A DNA stretch of 64,000 nucleotides, taken from assembly GCA_934351255.1 (NCBI GenBank), contig CAKRJH010000001.1, positions 62,001 through 126,000 of the forward strand. Reading direction: 5' to 3'. Under the pieces are notes generated by a model. The model saw nothing but the letters and a program-made list of their open reading frames with translations. It had not been told where the DNA came from and searched no databases. The DNA is from an uncultured Lachnospiraceae bacterium (GTDB taxonomy: Bacteria > Bacillota > Clostridia > Lachnospirales > Lachnospiraceae). The position numbers and the translations under genes were made by a program. Of this stretch, positions 19,431-28,841 are shown one piece after another (position 1 is the stretch's first letter; every line of letters begins with the position of its first letter).

Positions 19431-20370
19431 AGAGGACATGACCTCTTTGGCAACTGAAGTAAATAAGGTGATCAAGGGAAAGCAGGAGATTGTCTGGAAG
19501 GTGATCATGGCCATGGCGGGAAGCGGACACATTCTGCTGGAGGATGTGCCGGGGCTGGGGAAAACGACCCTGGCCATGGCGTTTTCCCGGGCGCTGGGAT
19601 TTAAGAACAAGCGTATCCAGTTCACGCCGGATACGATGCCCGGTGACATTATGGGAATGTCGATCTACAATGAACAGACCAATGCATTTGAGTATATGGA
19701 AGGTGCGGCGGTAGGCTGTAACCTGCTGCTGGGGGATGAGATCAACCGTACCTCGTCCAAGACACAGTCTGCACTTCTGGAGGCGATGGCCGAAGGACAT
19801 GTGACAGTGGACGGCACGACGCATATACTCGAAAAGCCGTTTATCGTGATCGCGACGCAGAATCCCATTACCAGCGGAGGAACCCAGCCATTGCCGGATT
19901 CCCAGCTTGACCGTTTTATGATCCGTCTTTCCATGGGATATCCGGATACGCAGAACCAGCTTGCGATCCTGCAGAACATTTCGGAGAGGGATCAGCTGGA
20001 AGTGATCCGGCCGGTCATGACGGCAGGAGATCTGGTGGAGATCCAGAATATGGTGAAAAATATGGCAGTAAGCGAGGAGGTGCTGTTGTATCTGATCCAC
20101 CTGTGCGAGGCTACCCGCGTACATCCGGACGTGGAGCTCGGGATCAGTCCCCGTGGAATCCATGCACTGGCGCAGATGTCCAAGGCCTGTGCGGTCTGTC
20201 AGGGGCGTGACTTTGTCACGCCGGACGATGTGCTGACAGTGTACGAGGACGTCTGTGCACACAGGCTGCTGCTCAGATCACGGGCAAAACGTGATGGGCA
20301 GACTGCCTCCATGATCCTGTCGCAGATTGTGGAGCAGACACAAAAGCCGCAGCTAATGAGAAAATCGTAG
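19408..20370 (+). CDS. MoxR-family AAA+ ATPase (second module)
   Basis: 320 residues from the ATG at 19408, preceded by GGAGG with 5-base spacing inside the end of the LRR gene; the longer frame from 19333 lacks a site. Walker A 'EDVPGLGKTTLAMA', Walker B 'LLLGDEINRTSSKTQSALLE', sensor 'IATQNPI' and lid 'GISPRGIHALAQMSKA' are intact. It is clearly diverged from the first MoxR of the window, so the two are unlikely to be a recent duplication. DUF58 and the transglutaminase-like gene follow, giving the classic moxR-DUF58-TGase order. Confidence 0.94.
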   Translation: MNNSTKIREDMTSLATEVNKVIKGKQEIVWKVIMAMAGSGHILLEDVPGLGKTTLAMAFSRALGFKNKRIQFTPDTMPGDIMGMSIYNEQTNAFEYMEGAAVGCNLLLGDEINRTSSKTQSALLEAMAEGHVTVDGTTHILEKPFIVIATQNPITSGGTQPLPDSQLDRFMIRLSMGYPDTQNQLAILQNISERDQLEVIRPVMTAGDLVEIQNMVKNMAVSEEVLLYLIHLCEATRVHPDVELGISPRGIHALAQMSKACAVCQGRDFVTPDDVLTVYEDVCAHRLLLRSRAKRDGQTASMILSQIVEQTQKPQLMRKS

Positions 20371-20395
20371 CGGAAGAAAGGAATGCAGGAGCAGC

Positions 20396-21469
20396 ATGAA
20401 AGCAAAGAGATGGTATGTTCTTCTGGTGGCGGCTGCGGTGGCGTTATTGATCTGGACTAATGTGCAGTCAGCATATTTGCTGGCTGCATTGCTGGTTCTC
20501 GTACCGCCGGCGGCAATACTGGAGAATCTGGCAGTCTCCCGGAAACTGACTGCCACCATACAACTGCATAAAGAACAGGGAGTCAGACTGGATTATACTG
20601 TGAAGAACCGCAGTGTTCTTCCGGCGTTCCGGGTGCAGGTGCAGGTGACGATTTATAATCGACTGACCGGTACCGGACAGGAACTGCCCTATGCGGTATC
20701 TGTGGGACCCCGGGGGAGCAGTCTGGCACACTTCGGCGTGGACAGTGAATTTTGCGGATGTATTGAGGCACAGCTTCGGGACGTATATTGCTATGATTTT
20801 CTGGGACTGACCAGACGGAGGATTGCCTGCGAGGAGGCGGGAGCAGTGTATCTGTATCCGTCCCTGGGATCGGATGACCCGCGGGTGGCCGACAGGCGGC
20901 GGCAGGACGAGCAGACACAGGATGTCAACTACACCCACACCCGGGGCAATGACATTACGCAGATCCTGAATATCCGTGACTATCAGAAGGGGGACAATAT
21001 TAAGACGATCCACTGGAAGTTATCCCGCAAGATGGGACACAAGATGGTCAAGGAACTGGACATGCCCTCCAGCCAGGATGTTATCGTGCTGGCGGCATTG
21101 TCACCGGAAGCGCTGGGAAAGGGGCATCAGATCGATCGCGTGGCCAGGACATTGGCCGGACTGACGGGACAGCTTCTGGAGGAGCAGATCTTTTTTGATG
21201 TGGTACTGCTGCGCCATGAGGAGGCGGTGCCGACGAAGATCAGCGTCCAGGAGCAGAACGCCGAGGACTGGTTTCTTCATCTTTTACTGGATGGGGAACT
21301 TCGTCTGGAATCCGAACTGGTGGATGGATATCTGTATCGTCACCGCGTGCTATCGCGCTATGCGACGGTGGTGCTGGTGACGGATGAGGGACTGGACGGC
21401 TGGCATGATGAGGATACACAGGTTATCCGGGTGACTGCGCAGGAACAGGCAGAAGGGAGAACCATATGA
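20396..21469 (+). CDS. DUF58 domain protein (second module)
   Basis: 357 residues. Two N-terminal hydrophobic segments ('YVLLVAAAVALLIW', 'YLLAALLVLVPPAAIL') are followed by a beta domain. The DUF58 core 'NIRDYQKGDNIKTIHWKLS' lies near residue 190, and a vWA-like C-terminal part follows. It starts 25 bases after moxR and overlaps the transglutaminase-like gene by 4 bases (ATGA), which points to coupled synthesis. It should act with MoxR at the cytoplasmic membrane face. Confidence 0.92.
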   Translation: MKAKRWYVLLVAAAVALLIWTNVQSAYLLAALLVLVPPAAILENLAVSRKLTATIQLHKEQGVRLDYTVKNRSVLPAFRVQVQVTIYNRLTGTGQELPYAVSVGPRGSSLAHFGVDSEFCGCIEAQLRDVYCYDFLGLTRRRIACEEAGAVYLYPSLGSDDPRVADRRRQDEQTQDVNYTHTRGNDITQILNIRDYQKGDNIKTIHWKLSRKMGHKMVKELDMPSSQDVIVLAALSPEALGKGHQIDRVARTLAGLTGQLLEEQIFFDVVLLRHEEAVPTKISVQEQNAEDWFLHLLLDGELRLESELVDGYLYRHRVLSRYATVVLVTDEGLDGWHDEDTQVIRVTAQEQAEGRTI

Positions 21470-23679
21470 AAGAGAAAAATTCGCCGGTAGAGCGGGATAT
21501 TCTTTCCCGCGGGGATGACAGCGGATTTCAGATATGGATGGAACGAAAGGCGGGCCACAGTATGTCGTGGTCTGTTCTTGTGCTGACGCTGCTGACGGTG
21601 GCGGGGATGGCGGCTGCCCTGCAGTGGATGTTTGCCGGGGAGGCGGATTACCGGATCCTGGCGGGCATTGTGGTGATTGCCTCTCTCTGGGGATATGTAC
21701 TTCGTTCTTCGCGGAAGCGTCTGATCGCGGGCGTGACCATTCAGATCGTGGTGATCGTCCTGGCGGTGATCCTGACCGGCAGCCGCATTGTGGCGGGAGC
21801 GATGGATTTTGTCAATCAGATCGTGGCCCAGTACAATTATGTGACCGGGCTGAGCATCGATTATTTCGTGGTGCCACAGTGTCCGGATCATATGACTGCC
21901 TACTATCTGTTTATGGCGTGTCTGGTCTCTGTGATGGCGGTCTATCTGGCACAGGTGATCTCCACCAGACATCCGATGATCTTGTTTCTGTGCTGGATGC
22001 CTCTGCTAGCGGGAAGCATTTTTCTGGAACTGTATCTGGGCGGGATATTGATCGCCTGGGCGGTGGTTTCGATCCTCGGAACCTTTGCCGTCAGTCAGGG
22101 AAAGGTCTCACAGGACCGGGTATACGCGGTTTCGTTCTGCGTGCTGCTGGCAGTGCTTGGCGGGCTGGGAACACTGTATTATCAAAAGGCTTCCTATCAG
22201 CCAAGTGAACGGATCGCCGCCATGAAGGAGTCTGTCACGGAACAGATGGATGCGGTGCGGTATGGCCAGCCGGATTACCCGGAGGGAAAGCTGGATGGAG
22301 AGGTCGCGGATTCCGATGAGGTCCGTCTGCGGGTGACTCTGCCACAGGAGGCCACGTTGTATCTGAAGGGATATACGGGAAGTGTGTTTGATGGCAATAA
22401 ATGGTCCCTGCTGGAGGACAGCAGCTACAGCGAAAAATACGAGGGAATGATCCGCGAATATCAGGAGAACGGATTTCATCCACTGGCGCAGCAGTCCTGT
22501 TATTTCCGGGCCGACAAGACGGCGGGGGGAGAGCAGGCGGACGTGACGGACATGGATGTGACGATCGAAAATCTCAGTGCCTCGCGTAAATACGTGTATC
22601 TGCCGTATGGAGTGACATTTGACAGTCTGCTGACCCTGCAGGGGGCGAAGCAGGATATCTGTGTGAGAGGCGTGGATGAGCAGCGGGAAAAGAAACTGAC
22701 GCTTGCGGTGGAGTCCACACCTCAGGACAGTCTGATCACGTACGGAGGTGCATCCTGGGTCGATGAGGAGTATGACATCAATCGGCAGACAGGAGCCTAC
22801 CGCATGGCTGAGTCAGATTACCGGAAATTTGTGCAGGAGCATTATCTGCATGTGGACACACCGTCTGGGCTGACAGAGAATCTGCCTACGGACAGCAGAA
22901 ATCTGGCCGAGATCACGGGACAGATCCGTGAGACTCTGTATCAGCAGGGCAAAAATGAGGATTGGATCTCTGTACAGTATGCGACCTATGGAACCCAGAT
23001 GTTTCGATATTGTGGGATTCCTGCCAGATATGTCGAGGGCTATCTGGTGCGCGGGAAAGGACAGGTGGAAGTCAGTGCCTCGCAGGCACATGCCTGGACG
23101 GAAATCTACAAAAATGGGATCGGCTGGATCCCGGTGGATGTGACACCGGGCTTTTATAAAGAACTCCCATCCCAGCAGGAGGATCGTATCCGCCAGAGCA
23201 GCCGGAGTGCACAAAATCCTCAGAACAAACAGCAGGATCAGCAGAAGGCCGAGCAGAACAAGGAACCGTGGAAACTCTGGGTACGTATTTTGTTTGTGGT
23301 ACTCGGCGTGATCCTGGGTGTATTACTGCTGATCGTACTGACCATATGGATCCGAAGACAGGTCTGTATGAGACGGAGGCGCAGGCAGATGGAGGACGCA
23401 GACCGCCTGAACCGCATCCGTGCCATGTCGGGATATCTGCTGGATCTGTCCCGATATTTGGACAGGTCGGAAGAGGAACTGCCGGAGCAGACCAGAAATG
23501 TACTGCAGATCCTCTGGTTTGGACATGAGCCGGAGAAGCTGTTGGATCAGGAACAGGAATGTCAGATACGCCAGACGGTCCGCGCATGGCAGAGCGATGC
23601 CTGGGAGGGGGCCGGAAGATGGAGACGTCTGAGGCTCCGATATCAGTATCTGCTTGAGTATCCGGTGACGCAGGAATGA
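21466..23679 (+). CDS. Transglutaminase-like membrane protein, predicted catalytic Cys replaced by Ser
   Basis: 737 residues. An N-terminal region of about six membrane helices (residues ~25-235) leads to an external transglutaminase-core domain with 'GIPARYVEGYLV', 'QAHAWTEIY' (His) and 'GWIPVDVTP' (Asp). A membrane helix ('ILFVVLGVILGVLLLIVLTIW') and a cytoplasmic tail follow. In active relatives a Cys sits 15 residues before the first G of GIPAR in a 'C..FA' context; here that position is Ser (TCT) in 'SVQYA'. A neighbouring 'RYCGIPAR' Cys is not in the catalytic position. The protein may be non-hydrolytic or use Ser. It closes the second MoxR module; only 90 bases separate it from the convergent ytvI. 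Confidence 0.88.
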   Translation: MKEKNSPVERDILSRGDDSGFQIWMERKAGHSMSWSVLVLTLLTVAGMAAALQWMFAGEADYRILAGIVVIASLWGYVLRSSRKRLIAGVTIQIVVIVLAVILTGSRIVAGAMDFVNQIVAQYNYVTGLSIDYFVVPQCPDHMTAYYLFMACLVSVMAVYLAQVISTRHPMILFLCWMPLLAGSIFLELYLGGILIAWAVVSILGTFAVSQGKVSQDRVYAVSFCVLLAVLGGLGTLYYQKASYQPSERIAAMKESVTEQMDAVRYGQPDYPEGKLDGEVADSDEVRLRVTLPQEATLYLKGYTGSVFDGNKWSLLEDSSYSEKYEGMIREYQENGFHPLAQQSCYFRADKTAGGEQADVTDMDVTIENLSASRKYVYLPYGVTFDSLLTLQGAKQDICVRGVDEQREKKLTLAVESTPQDSLITYGGASWVDEEYDINRQTGAYRMAESDYRKFVQEHYLHVDTPSGLTENLPTDSRNLAEITGQIRETLYQQGKNEDWISVQYATYGTQMFRYCGIPARYVEGYLVRGKGQVEVSASQAHAWTEIYKNGIGWIPVDVTPGFYKELPSQQEDRIRQSSRSAQNPQNKQQDQQKAEQNKEPWKLWVRILFVVLGVILGVLLLIVLTIWIRRQVCMRRRRRQMEDADRLNRIRAMSGYLLDLSRYLDRSEEELPEQTRNVLQILWFGHEPEKLLDQEQECQIRQTVRAWQSDAWEGAGRWRRLRLRYQYLLEYPVTQE

Positions 23680-23769
23680 CAGGATTCTGCAATGCAATGG
23701 AGGTTCGGTGTTTGTGAGGTGCCTGATGGCTCTTAAGGGATCTGGCACTTTGGCGGGGACCTTCTGACG

Positions 23770-24840
23770 CTATAAAGTTTCTTGCGGAAGGAGGAGCACC
23801 AAAAGGATCCGGTACCCGGTCATGGACAGGACGACACCCACCGGCCCCAGCAGGAAGCCGAAGATGCCGAAGAGTTCGACACCCACGTAGAGTGCGGCTG
23901 CCATGACGATGGGAAGCAGTCCGATACAGTGGCCGATCAGCCTGGCTTCCAGATATTCCCGCAGGAACAGGCAGGCGGTCAGAACCACGAACAGAACAGC
24001 CGCCTGCCAGAATTGGTGATGCCACAGAGCTATGGCACACCAGGGGGTCAGTACCATGCCGATTCCGGCCACCGGCATCAGGTCAAACAGTGCCAGCAGG
24101 ATCCCGAGGATCAGAAAATAGGGATTCCCGATGGCAAACAGACCCAGACCGCACAGGGCGGCCAGGATCACGGTGATGAGAGCCTCCGCTCTCAGATATC
24201 CAAGCCCTGAGGTCTTCAGGGCAGAATACATGATCGTAAAAATACTGTGAAAGCTGCTGTCATGGCAGCTTTTTTTGATGTGTTCATAGTCACTGCAAAG
24301 CAGGATCACTCCGGTAAAATATACGAAGATTCCGGCACTCCACACCAGAAGACTCCGCGTCAGATGCGGAAGAAACGACAGAAAATAATGTCCGAGCCCG
24401 GAGGTGATACGATCCGCCGTCTGATCCGTAAACTGTTGCAACCGCCGGAAAGACTGCCCGGAGGCAAATCCGCCGAGCCGGTCTGCGTGGTCACAGATCC
24501 GGACAGCCAGATACTGGCACCGGTCTGCCATGGATTCCAGATATCCCGGAAACTTTTTCTGCAGCAGAAAGCATTGATGGATCAGCTGGCTTCCCAGAAA
24601 CCACAGCACCAGCCCCATGGCTGTAAAAAACAGGATCAATACCAGCGTGTAGATGCACCAGTCCGGCCAGGAGACCCTTCTTCGCAGGAAACGAAAAACC
24701 GGGCGCAGTAGCAGAAATGTCAGAAACGCCAGCACAAACGGAGTGAACAGCGGAAGCAAAAAGCGGAAACAGGCCCAGACCATCAGCCAGGAGACAAGAA
24801 ACAGGCCGAAGCGCAGGGGCAGTGATGAGTGAGATTTCAT
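23770..24840 (-). CDS. ytvI: AI-2E family transporter, YtvI-like sporulation membrane protein
   Basis: 356 residues on the minus strand; GGAGG stands 7 bases before the ATG at 24840. The protein has about eight hydrophobic segments with the AI-2E (PF01594) pattern. It opens 'FLLPLFTPFVLAFLTFLLLRPV' in parts, has 'YFTGVILLCSDYEHIKK' in the middle, and ends with 'GLLPIVMAAALYVGVELFGIFGF' and 'LLGPVGVVL' stretches. Length and pattern fit the YtvI group, a membrane protein found in spore-formers whose transport substrate is unknown. The specific YtvI assignment is less sure than the family. Confidence 0.8.
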   Translation of the reverse strand: MKSHSSLPLRFGLFLVSWLMVWACFRFLLPLFTPFVLAFLTFLLLRPVFRFLRRRVSWPDWCIYTLVLILFFTAMGLVLWFLGSQLIHQCFLLQKKFPGYLESMADRCQYLAVRICDHADRLGGFASGQSFRRLQQFTDQTADRITSGLGHYFLSFLPHLTRSLLVWSAGIFVYFTGVILLCSDYEHIKKSCHDSSFHSIFTIMYSALKTSGLGYLRAEALITVILAALCGLGLFAIGNPYFLILGILLALFDLMPVAGIGMVLTPWCAIALWHHQFWQAAVLFVVLTACLFLREYLEARLIGHCIGLLPIVMAAALYVGVELFGIFGFLLGPVGVVLSMTGYRILLVLLLPQETL

Positions 24841-25028
24841 GGCACACCTCCAAAGATTCTTCTATTAATAGTGTGCGGAAATGGGGGAAATATACACAGG
24901 GGCACACAGCACGAAAACGCCTAAAAATGACCGAAGGTCACCGAGAATGGCACATAAAATAACAAAAATTTTGGAAGATATATCCAAAGGGGTGCAAAAT
25001 ATGACAAATTATTGTGTGATTTTGCGCA

Positions 25029-25058
25029 TTGTGGGGGGGTGTTTCGTTGATATATAAT
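25029..25058 (+). promoter_or_regulatory. Promoter of first GLUG surface protein
   Basis: TTGTGG (25029-25034), an 18-base spacer and a consensus TATAAT (25053-25058). The stretch just upstream, with 'AAAATAACAAA' and 'TTTTGG', resembles the one before the paralogue at 29245, so the regulatory region was duplicated along with the gene. The rest of the 24841-25101 gap shows only a small TGACC-GAA-GGTCA palindrome at 24928-24940. Confidence 0.55.
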
Positions 25059-25101
25059 GGACAAGTTGAAAAGAACATATATGTATAAGGAGGGAAAAGA
25101 C

Positions 25102-28100
25102 ATGAACAGAAGAGGAATGTCTCTGGTTCTGTCGGCTGCAGTGACGTTTACCAGCATCTTTGCGGGTGCCGGGATTACTGTATCTGCAGCGAGCGGAATC
25201 AGCGGAGATGGTTCGCAGGAAGATCCGTATGTGATCACGAACTACGAAGGATTAAAAGAATTTGGAGACATTGTCAACACATCGGGTGCTGAGAACTTTT
25301 ATGCCAAGCTTGGAGCAGACATTAAGGGATCCACAAATGATCCACTCACACCGATTGGAAACAGCGAAGATTATCGGATTAATTTTGATGGAAATGGAAA
25401 GACGATCAGCAATGTCACAGTAGAAAAAAATTATAAACCATATGCCGGATTCTTTGGAAACCTGGGTAGTCTTCAGATTTCTGAGGTGACCTTTGAAAAA
25501 TGTTCAGTTACATCCATCATGGCAAATGCAGTTGGTATGGTTGTGGGATATTTGAATGCAAGCAGAATAAGTGAACAGGACTTTTATCATGTAAATTTGA
25601 AGAATTGTTCGGTTCATGGAACCAGCAATGTAGGTGGCCTGATCGGTTCCATGGGCAGTGAATATACCGGTTCCGGTGAAGTGAATTATTGTACGGTAGA
25701 AGATTCCGTTATTAGTGGAAGGTCAAATGTTGGAGGTATAGTAGGAAATAATCTGTATCAGTTAACTGGTTGTCAGGTGCTTAATTCTTCAGTACGGGGA
25801 GACGGTACAGATGCTAAGAACATCGGCGGTATTGTTGGAAATAACAGGAATACGTTAATTGCTATTTCTGCGACAGCAAAAGAAAATCATATTGCAAGCT
25901 GTACATTTTCAGGACAGGTAAGTGCTTATGATGGAACAAATGTGGGAGGTATTGCCGGTACGTCATACACGGACATTTCTGACTGTGAAACTAAGACGGA
26001 TGACAATCCGGCTGTAAACAAGGTATATGGAAAGAACAATGCAGGCGGGATTGTCGGAAAACAGGTCGGCAAATCTGTGGACTCGTGTACTAATGATAAT
26101 TTAAGGTTAATTGGAACTGATAATATAGGAGGCATTGTTGGTCTGCTCCAGGGATCAGGTACGATCAAAAATTGTGAGAACCTGCTCAATATAGAGAATT
26201 TAGCGTTCAATAGTCCATGGATTAAAGTTAATGGAAGTGAAAATGTAGGAGGCATTTGTGGAGAAGCGGTATGTGAAAGCGGAACCATTACACTGGATAC
26301 AAACTACAATGCTGGACAGGTAAAAGGAGGAAATAATGTAGCGGGAATTATTGGAAAGGTGGTTGGAAACGGTCGTACCACTATTGTCAATAATACCAAT
26401 AAAGCTACAGGTGAAGTTAAAGCAGATTCAATTTATAAGAGTTGGACTACAGGGGAAGAAAAAGGTAACATAAAATATACAGGAGGTATTGTTGGCCTGG
26501 CACAAGATGTGACTATGACTGACAATAAAAATCAGGCAGCAATCATTGGTCAAGACAAGGTTGGCGGAGTGGCTGGAAGACTGGAGGTTTCCAATCCTTC
26601 GGGAAACAGTATGACAGGAAATATCAACCTGGGAAAGGTAACGGGAATCAATGTTGTAGGAGGACTGGTTGGAGAAAACAGTTCCGCATACAGAAGTCTG
26701 TCTACGATTGATGATAACCAGAACTATGGAAATGTCATCGGTGAAGAAGTGGTGGCTGGTCTGGTTGGAAAGAATATTGGTCCATCTCAGGACAGAATCA
26801 CAAATAGTACGGTTAAGAATTGTACTAATGCCGGTGATGTGTTTGGTAATGAAATGGTAGCGGGTTGTATTGGTACTAACAGTGGTAAGTCTGAGAAGAA
26901 TAAGAATAATGGATGGATTTTTGCAAAACCGACAACTGTTTCTGTGAAGGGGACAAACGCAAAGAATGAAGATGTCAGTCCAACGAATTCAAGCCTTGTT
27001 ATAAAAGGAAGCGATAGCGGCAGTGTCTCAACAACAATCACGACTATATTGAACTACTTTGTGGGGGATGTCATGATTGATAAAGATACACCTAGAAGTA
27101 ATTACAATAATCTTGTGCCTCCTTATGGAAAAGGACAGAACACGGTAACAGTTAAGAATGGAAGTGTTTCGGTTGTTGTGGTACCGGCCGGGGCGGGATC
27201 AGTTACTGTACAAAGTCTTTCCATGAATCCGATGGGACTTTTGGCAAAAGCAGAAAGTGACTATGTTTTTAGTGGATGGGTGGTAAATGGAAAATATGTA
27301 TCTATCCAGCCGCTGGCTTTCTTTGATACATCCAAAGCAATTACTGTATGTGCGGTGTTTTTTAAGCATGGTGAATCGAATCCGAAGCGCAGCATCGAAA
27401 ACTATGATCCAAATGCAACGGCGACACCAAAGCCGACGGCGAAGGTAACGGTGAAGCCAACACAGACAGCGACACCAAAGCCGACGGCGAAGGTAACGGT
27501 GAAGCCAACGCAGACAGCGACACCAAAGCCGACGGCGAAGGTAACAGTGAAGCCGACACAGACAGCAACACCAAAGCCGACGGCGAAGGTAACGGTGAAG
27601 CCGACACAGACAGCGACACCAAAGCCGACGGCGAAGGTAACGGTGAAGCCGACACAGACGGCGACACCAAAGCCGACGGCGAAGGTAACAGTGAAGCCGA
27701 CACAGACAGCAACACCAAGACCAACACAGAAGGCAACAGCGAAGCCGACAGCAACCGTTAAGCCAAGTGCGACACCGACGACCGAGCCGGTCGATTCCAA
27801 TGTCAAAGTAGGAGAGGTACTGATCGGCCAGAATGCATCTGCTGATCCAGCCTCTGATCTGGTACCTCCATATGGAAAAGGACAGAACAGTAAGACGGTA
27901 CAGGCCAGAAATCTTTTGGTATCAGTGGTACCTGTCGGCGCAGGCAGTGTCAGTGTGACGTTCATTTCGAACGATCAGACCGGTCTTCTGGCGACAGCGA
28001 CAAAGGGATATGCATTCAGTGGATGGGTAGTCGATGGCAAGTACGTGTCCACTCAGGCACAGACATTCTTCGGGGTTTCCGAAGAAATGAAAGTGAGTGC

Positions 28101-28776
28101 AGTGTTCTATAAGCAGGGACAGAAGGATCCGAAGAGTGAGATCGAGAACTATCTGCCATCTCAGACAGAGACTCCGGCACCGGGACAGAGTGAAGCACCA
28201 AACCCGACACCAGGAAATTCACCGATGCCAAATCCAATCCCAAGCCCAGCACCTGGAGTAAGCCCACTGCCAAGTCCGGTACCGGGCGCAGGATCTACGA
28301 TCATCGGTGTACCGACCGGCGGCGCAGTTTCCGGAAGTGTAGTAACCGGAGCGGTTGTAAAGGATGGTACGTATATCTATGTGATAACCAATCCGACGAA
28401 GCATTACTGTAAGGTGACCGGAGTGGTTGCATCCAAGAAGAAGACGATCAAATTCATCAAGGTTCCAAATGCGATCCGTCTGTCCGGTGTGAAATATCGT
28501 GTGACCGCGATTGACAAGAATGCATTCAAGGGACTGAAGAAGGTAACTAAAGTCAGAATCGACACGAATGTGAAGACGATCGGAATCAAGGCATTCTATA
28601 ACTGCAAGAAGTTGAAGAAGGTGACGATCCGAACGAAGAAACTGAAGAAGATCGGCAAATTTGCATTTAAGAATATCAATAAGAAGGCAACGATCAAAGT
28701 TCCAAAGAAACAGTTAAAGAAGTACACGAAGATGCTCAAGAAGAGCAAGGTTAACAAGACTGTTAAGATTCGATAA
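25102..28776 (+). CDS. GLUG-repeat surface protein A with 16-residue tandem stalk
   Basis: 1224 residues from ATG 25102, with AAGGAGGG 7 bases upstream. The signal peptide ends near 'ITVSAA'. Residues ~28-620 hold many GLUG-type motifs ('NVGGLIGSMG', 'NIGGIVGNN', 'VAGLVGKN') expected to form a beta-solenoid. Residues ~650-760 and ~905-1020 are two InlB-B-like modules ('GYAFSGWVVDGKYVS', 'VSAVFYKQG'). Between them lies a stalk with six perfect copies of 'TPKPTAKVTVKPTQTA' (~775-870). A second Pro-rich linker precedes the Lys-rich LRR_5-like C-terminus ('GIKAFYNCKKLKKVTI', 'IGKFAFKN'). No LPXTG. It is a close paralogue of the next gene, with the stalk as the main difference. Likely wall-bound adhesin or mucin/polysaccharide-facing protein; ligand unknown. 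Confidence 0.9.
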   Translation: MNRRGMSLVLSAAVTFTSIFAGAGITVSAASGISGDGSQEDPYVITNYEGLKEFGDIVNTSGAENFYAKLGADIKGSTNDPLTPIGNSEDYRINFDGNGKTISNVTVEKNYKPYAGFFGNLGSLQISEVTFEKCSVTSIMANAVGMVVGYLNASRISEQDFYHVNLKNCSVHGTSNVGGLIGSMGSEYTGSGEVNYCTVEDSVISGRSNVGGIVGNNLYQLTGCQVLNSSVRGDGTDAKNIGGIVGNNRNTLIAISATAKENHIASCTFSGQVSAYDGTNVGGIAGTSYTDISDCETKTDDNPAVNKVYGKNNAGGIVGKQVGKSVDSCTNDNLRLIGTDNIGGIVGLLQGSGTIKNCENLLNIENLAFNSPWIKVNGSENVGGICGEAVCESGTITLDTNYNAGQVKGGNNVAGIIGKVVGNGRTTIVNNTNKATGEVKADSIYKSWTTGEEKGNIKYTGGIVGLAQDVTMTDNKNQAAIIGQDKVGGVAGRLEVSNPSGNSMTGNINLGKVTGINVVGGLVGENSSAYRSLSTIDDNQNYGNVIGEEVVAGLVGKNIGPSQDRITNSTVKNCTNAGDVFGNEMVAGCIGTNSGKSEKNKNNGWIFAKPTTVSVKGTNAKNEDVSPTNSSLVIKGSDSGSVSTTITTILNYFVGDVMIDKDTPRSNYNNLVPPYGKGQNTVTVKNGSVSVVVVPAGAGSVTVQSLSMNPMGLLAKAESDYVFSGWVVNGKYVSIQPLAFFDTSKAITVCAVFFKHGESNPKRSIENYDPNATATPKPTAKVTVKPTQTATPKPTAKVTVKPTQTATPKPTAKVTVKPTQTATPKPTAKVTVKPTQTATPKPTAKVTVKPTQTATPKPTAKVTVKPTQTATPRPTQKATAKPTATVKPSATPTTEPVDSNVKVGEVLIGQNASADPASDLVPPYGKGQNSKTVQARNLLVSVVPVGAGSVSVTFISNDQTGLLATATKGYAFSGWVVDGKYVSTQAQTFFGVSEEMKVSAVFYKQGQKDPKSEIENYLPSQTETPAPGQSEAPNPTPGNSPMPNPIPSPAPGVSPLPSPVPGAGSTIIGVPTGGAVSGSVVTGAVVKDGTYIYVITNPTKHYCKVTGVVASKKKTIKFIKVPNAIRLSGVKYRVTAIDKNAFKGLKKVTKVRIDTNVKTIGIKAFYNCKKLKKVTIRTKKLKKIGKFAFKNINKKATIKVPKKQLKKYTKMLKKSKVNKTVKIR
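27424..27711 (+). repeat. 48-bp in-frame tandem repeat, six copies
   Basis: Six consecutive 48-base units encode the 16-residue Pro/Thr/Lys stalk of surface protein A; copies differ at only a few third positions. The unit is a multiple of three, so gain or loss changes stalk length without a frameshift. A degenerate continuation runs to ~27790. Confidence 0.92.
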
Positions 28777-28802
28777 TGTGTTTGTGTTATTGAATAAATC
28801 AG

Positions 28803-28841
28803 AAGGCCTCCGGGTGATGAAAATCATCCGGAGGCCTTTGT
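28803..28841 (+). terminator. Terminator after surface protein A
   Basis: A perfect 15-pair stem (28804-28818 with 28823-28837), GAAA loop, but only a short T tract (TTTG). Confidence 0.78.

Noticed and set aside
27424..27790. Possible CRISPR array from regular repeats
   Set aside because: Repeats are directly adjacent without unique spacers and are in frame inside a surface protein; no cas genes.
27362..27965. Minus-strand Val/Ser/Gly-rich frames
   Set aside because: Open only because they mirror the tandem repeats of the plus-strand gene.
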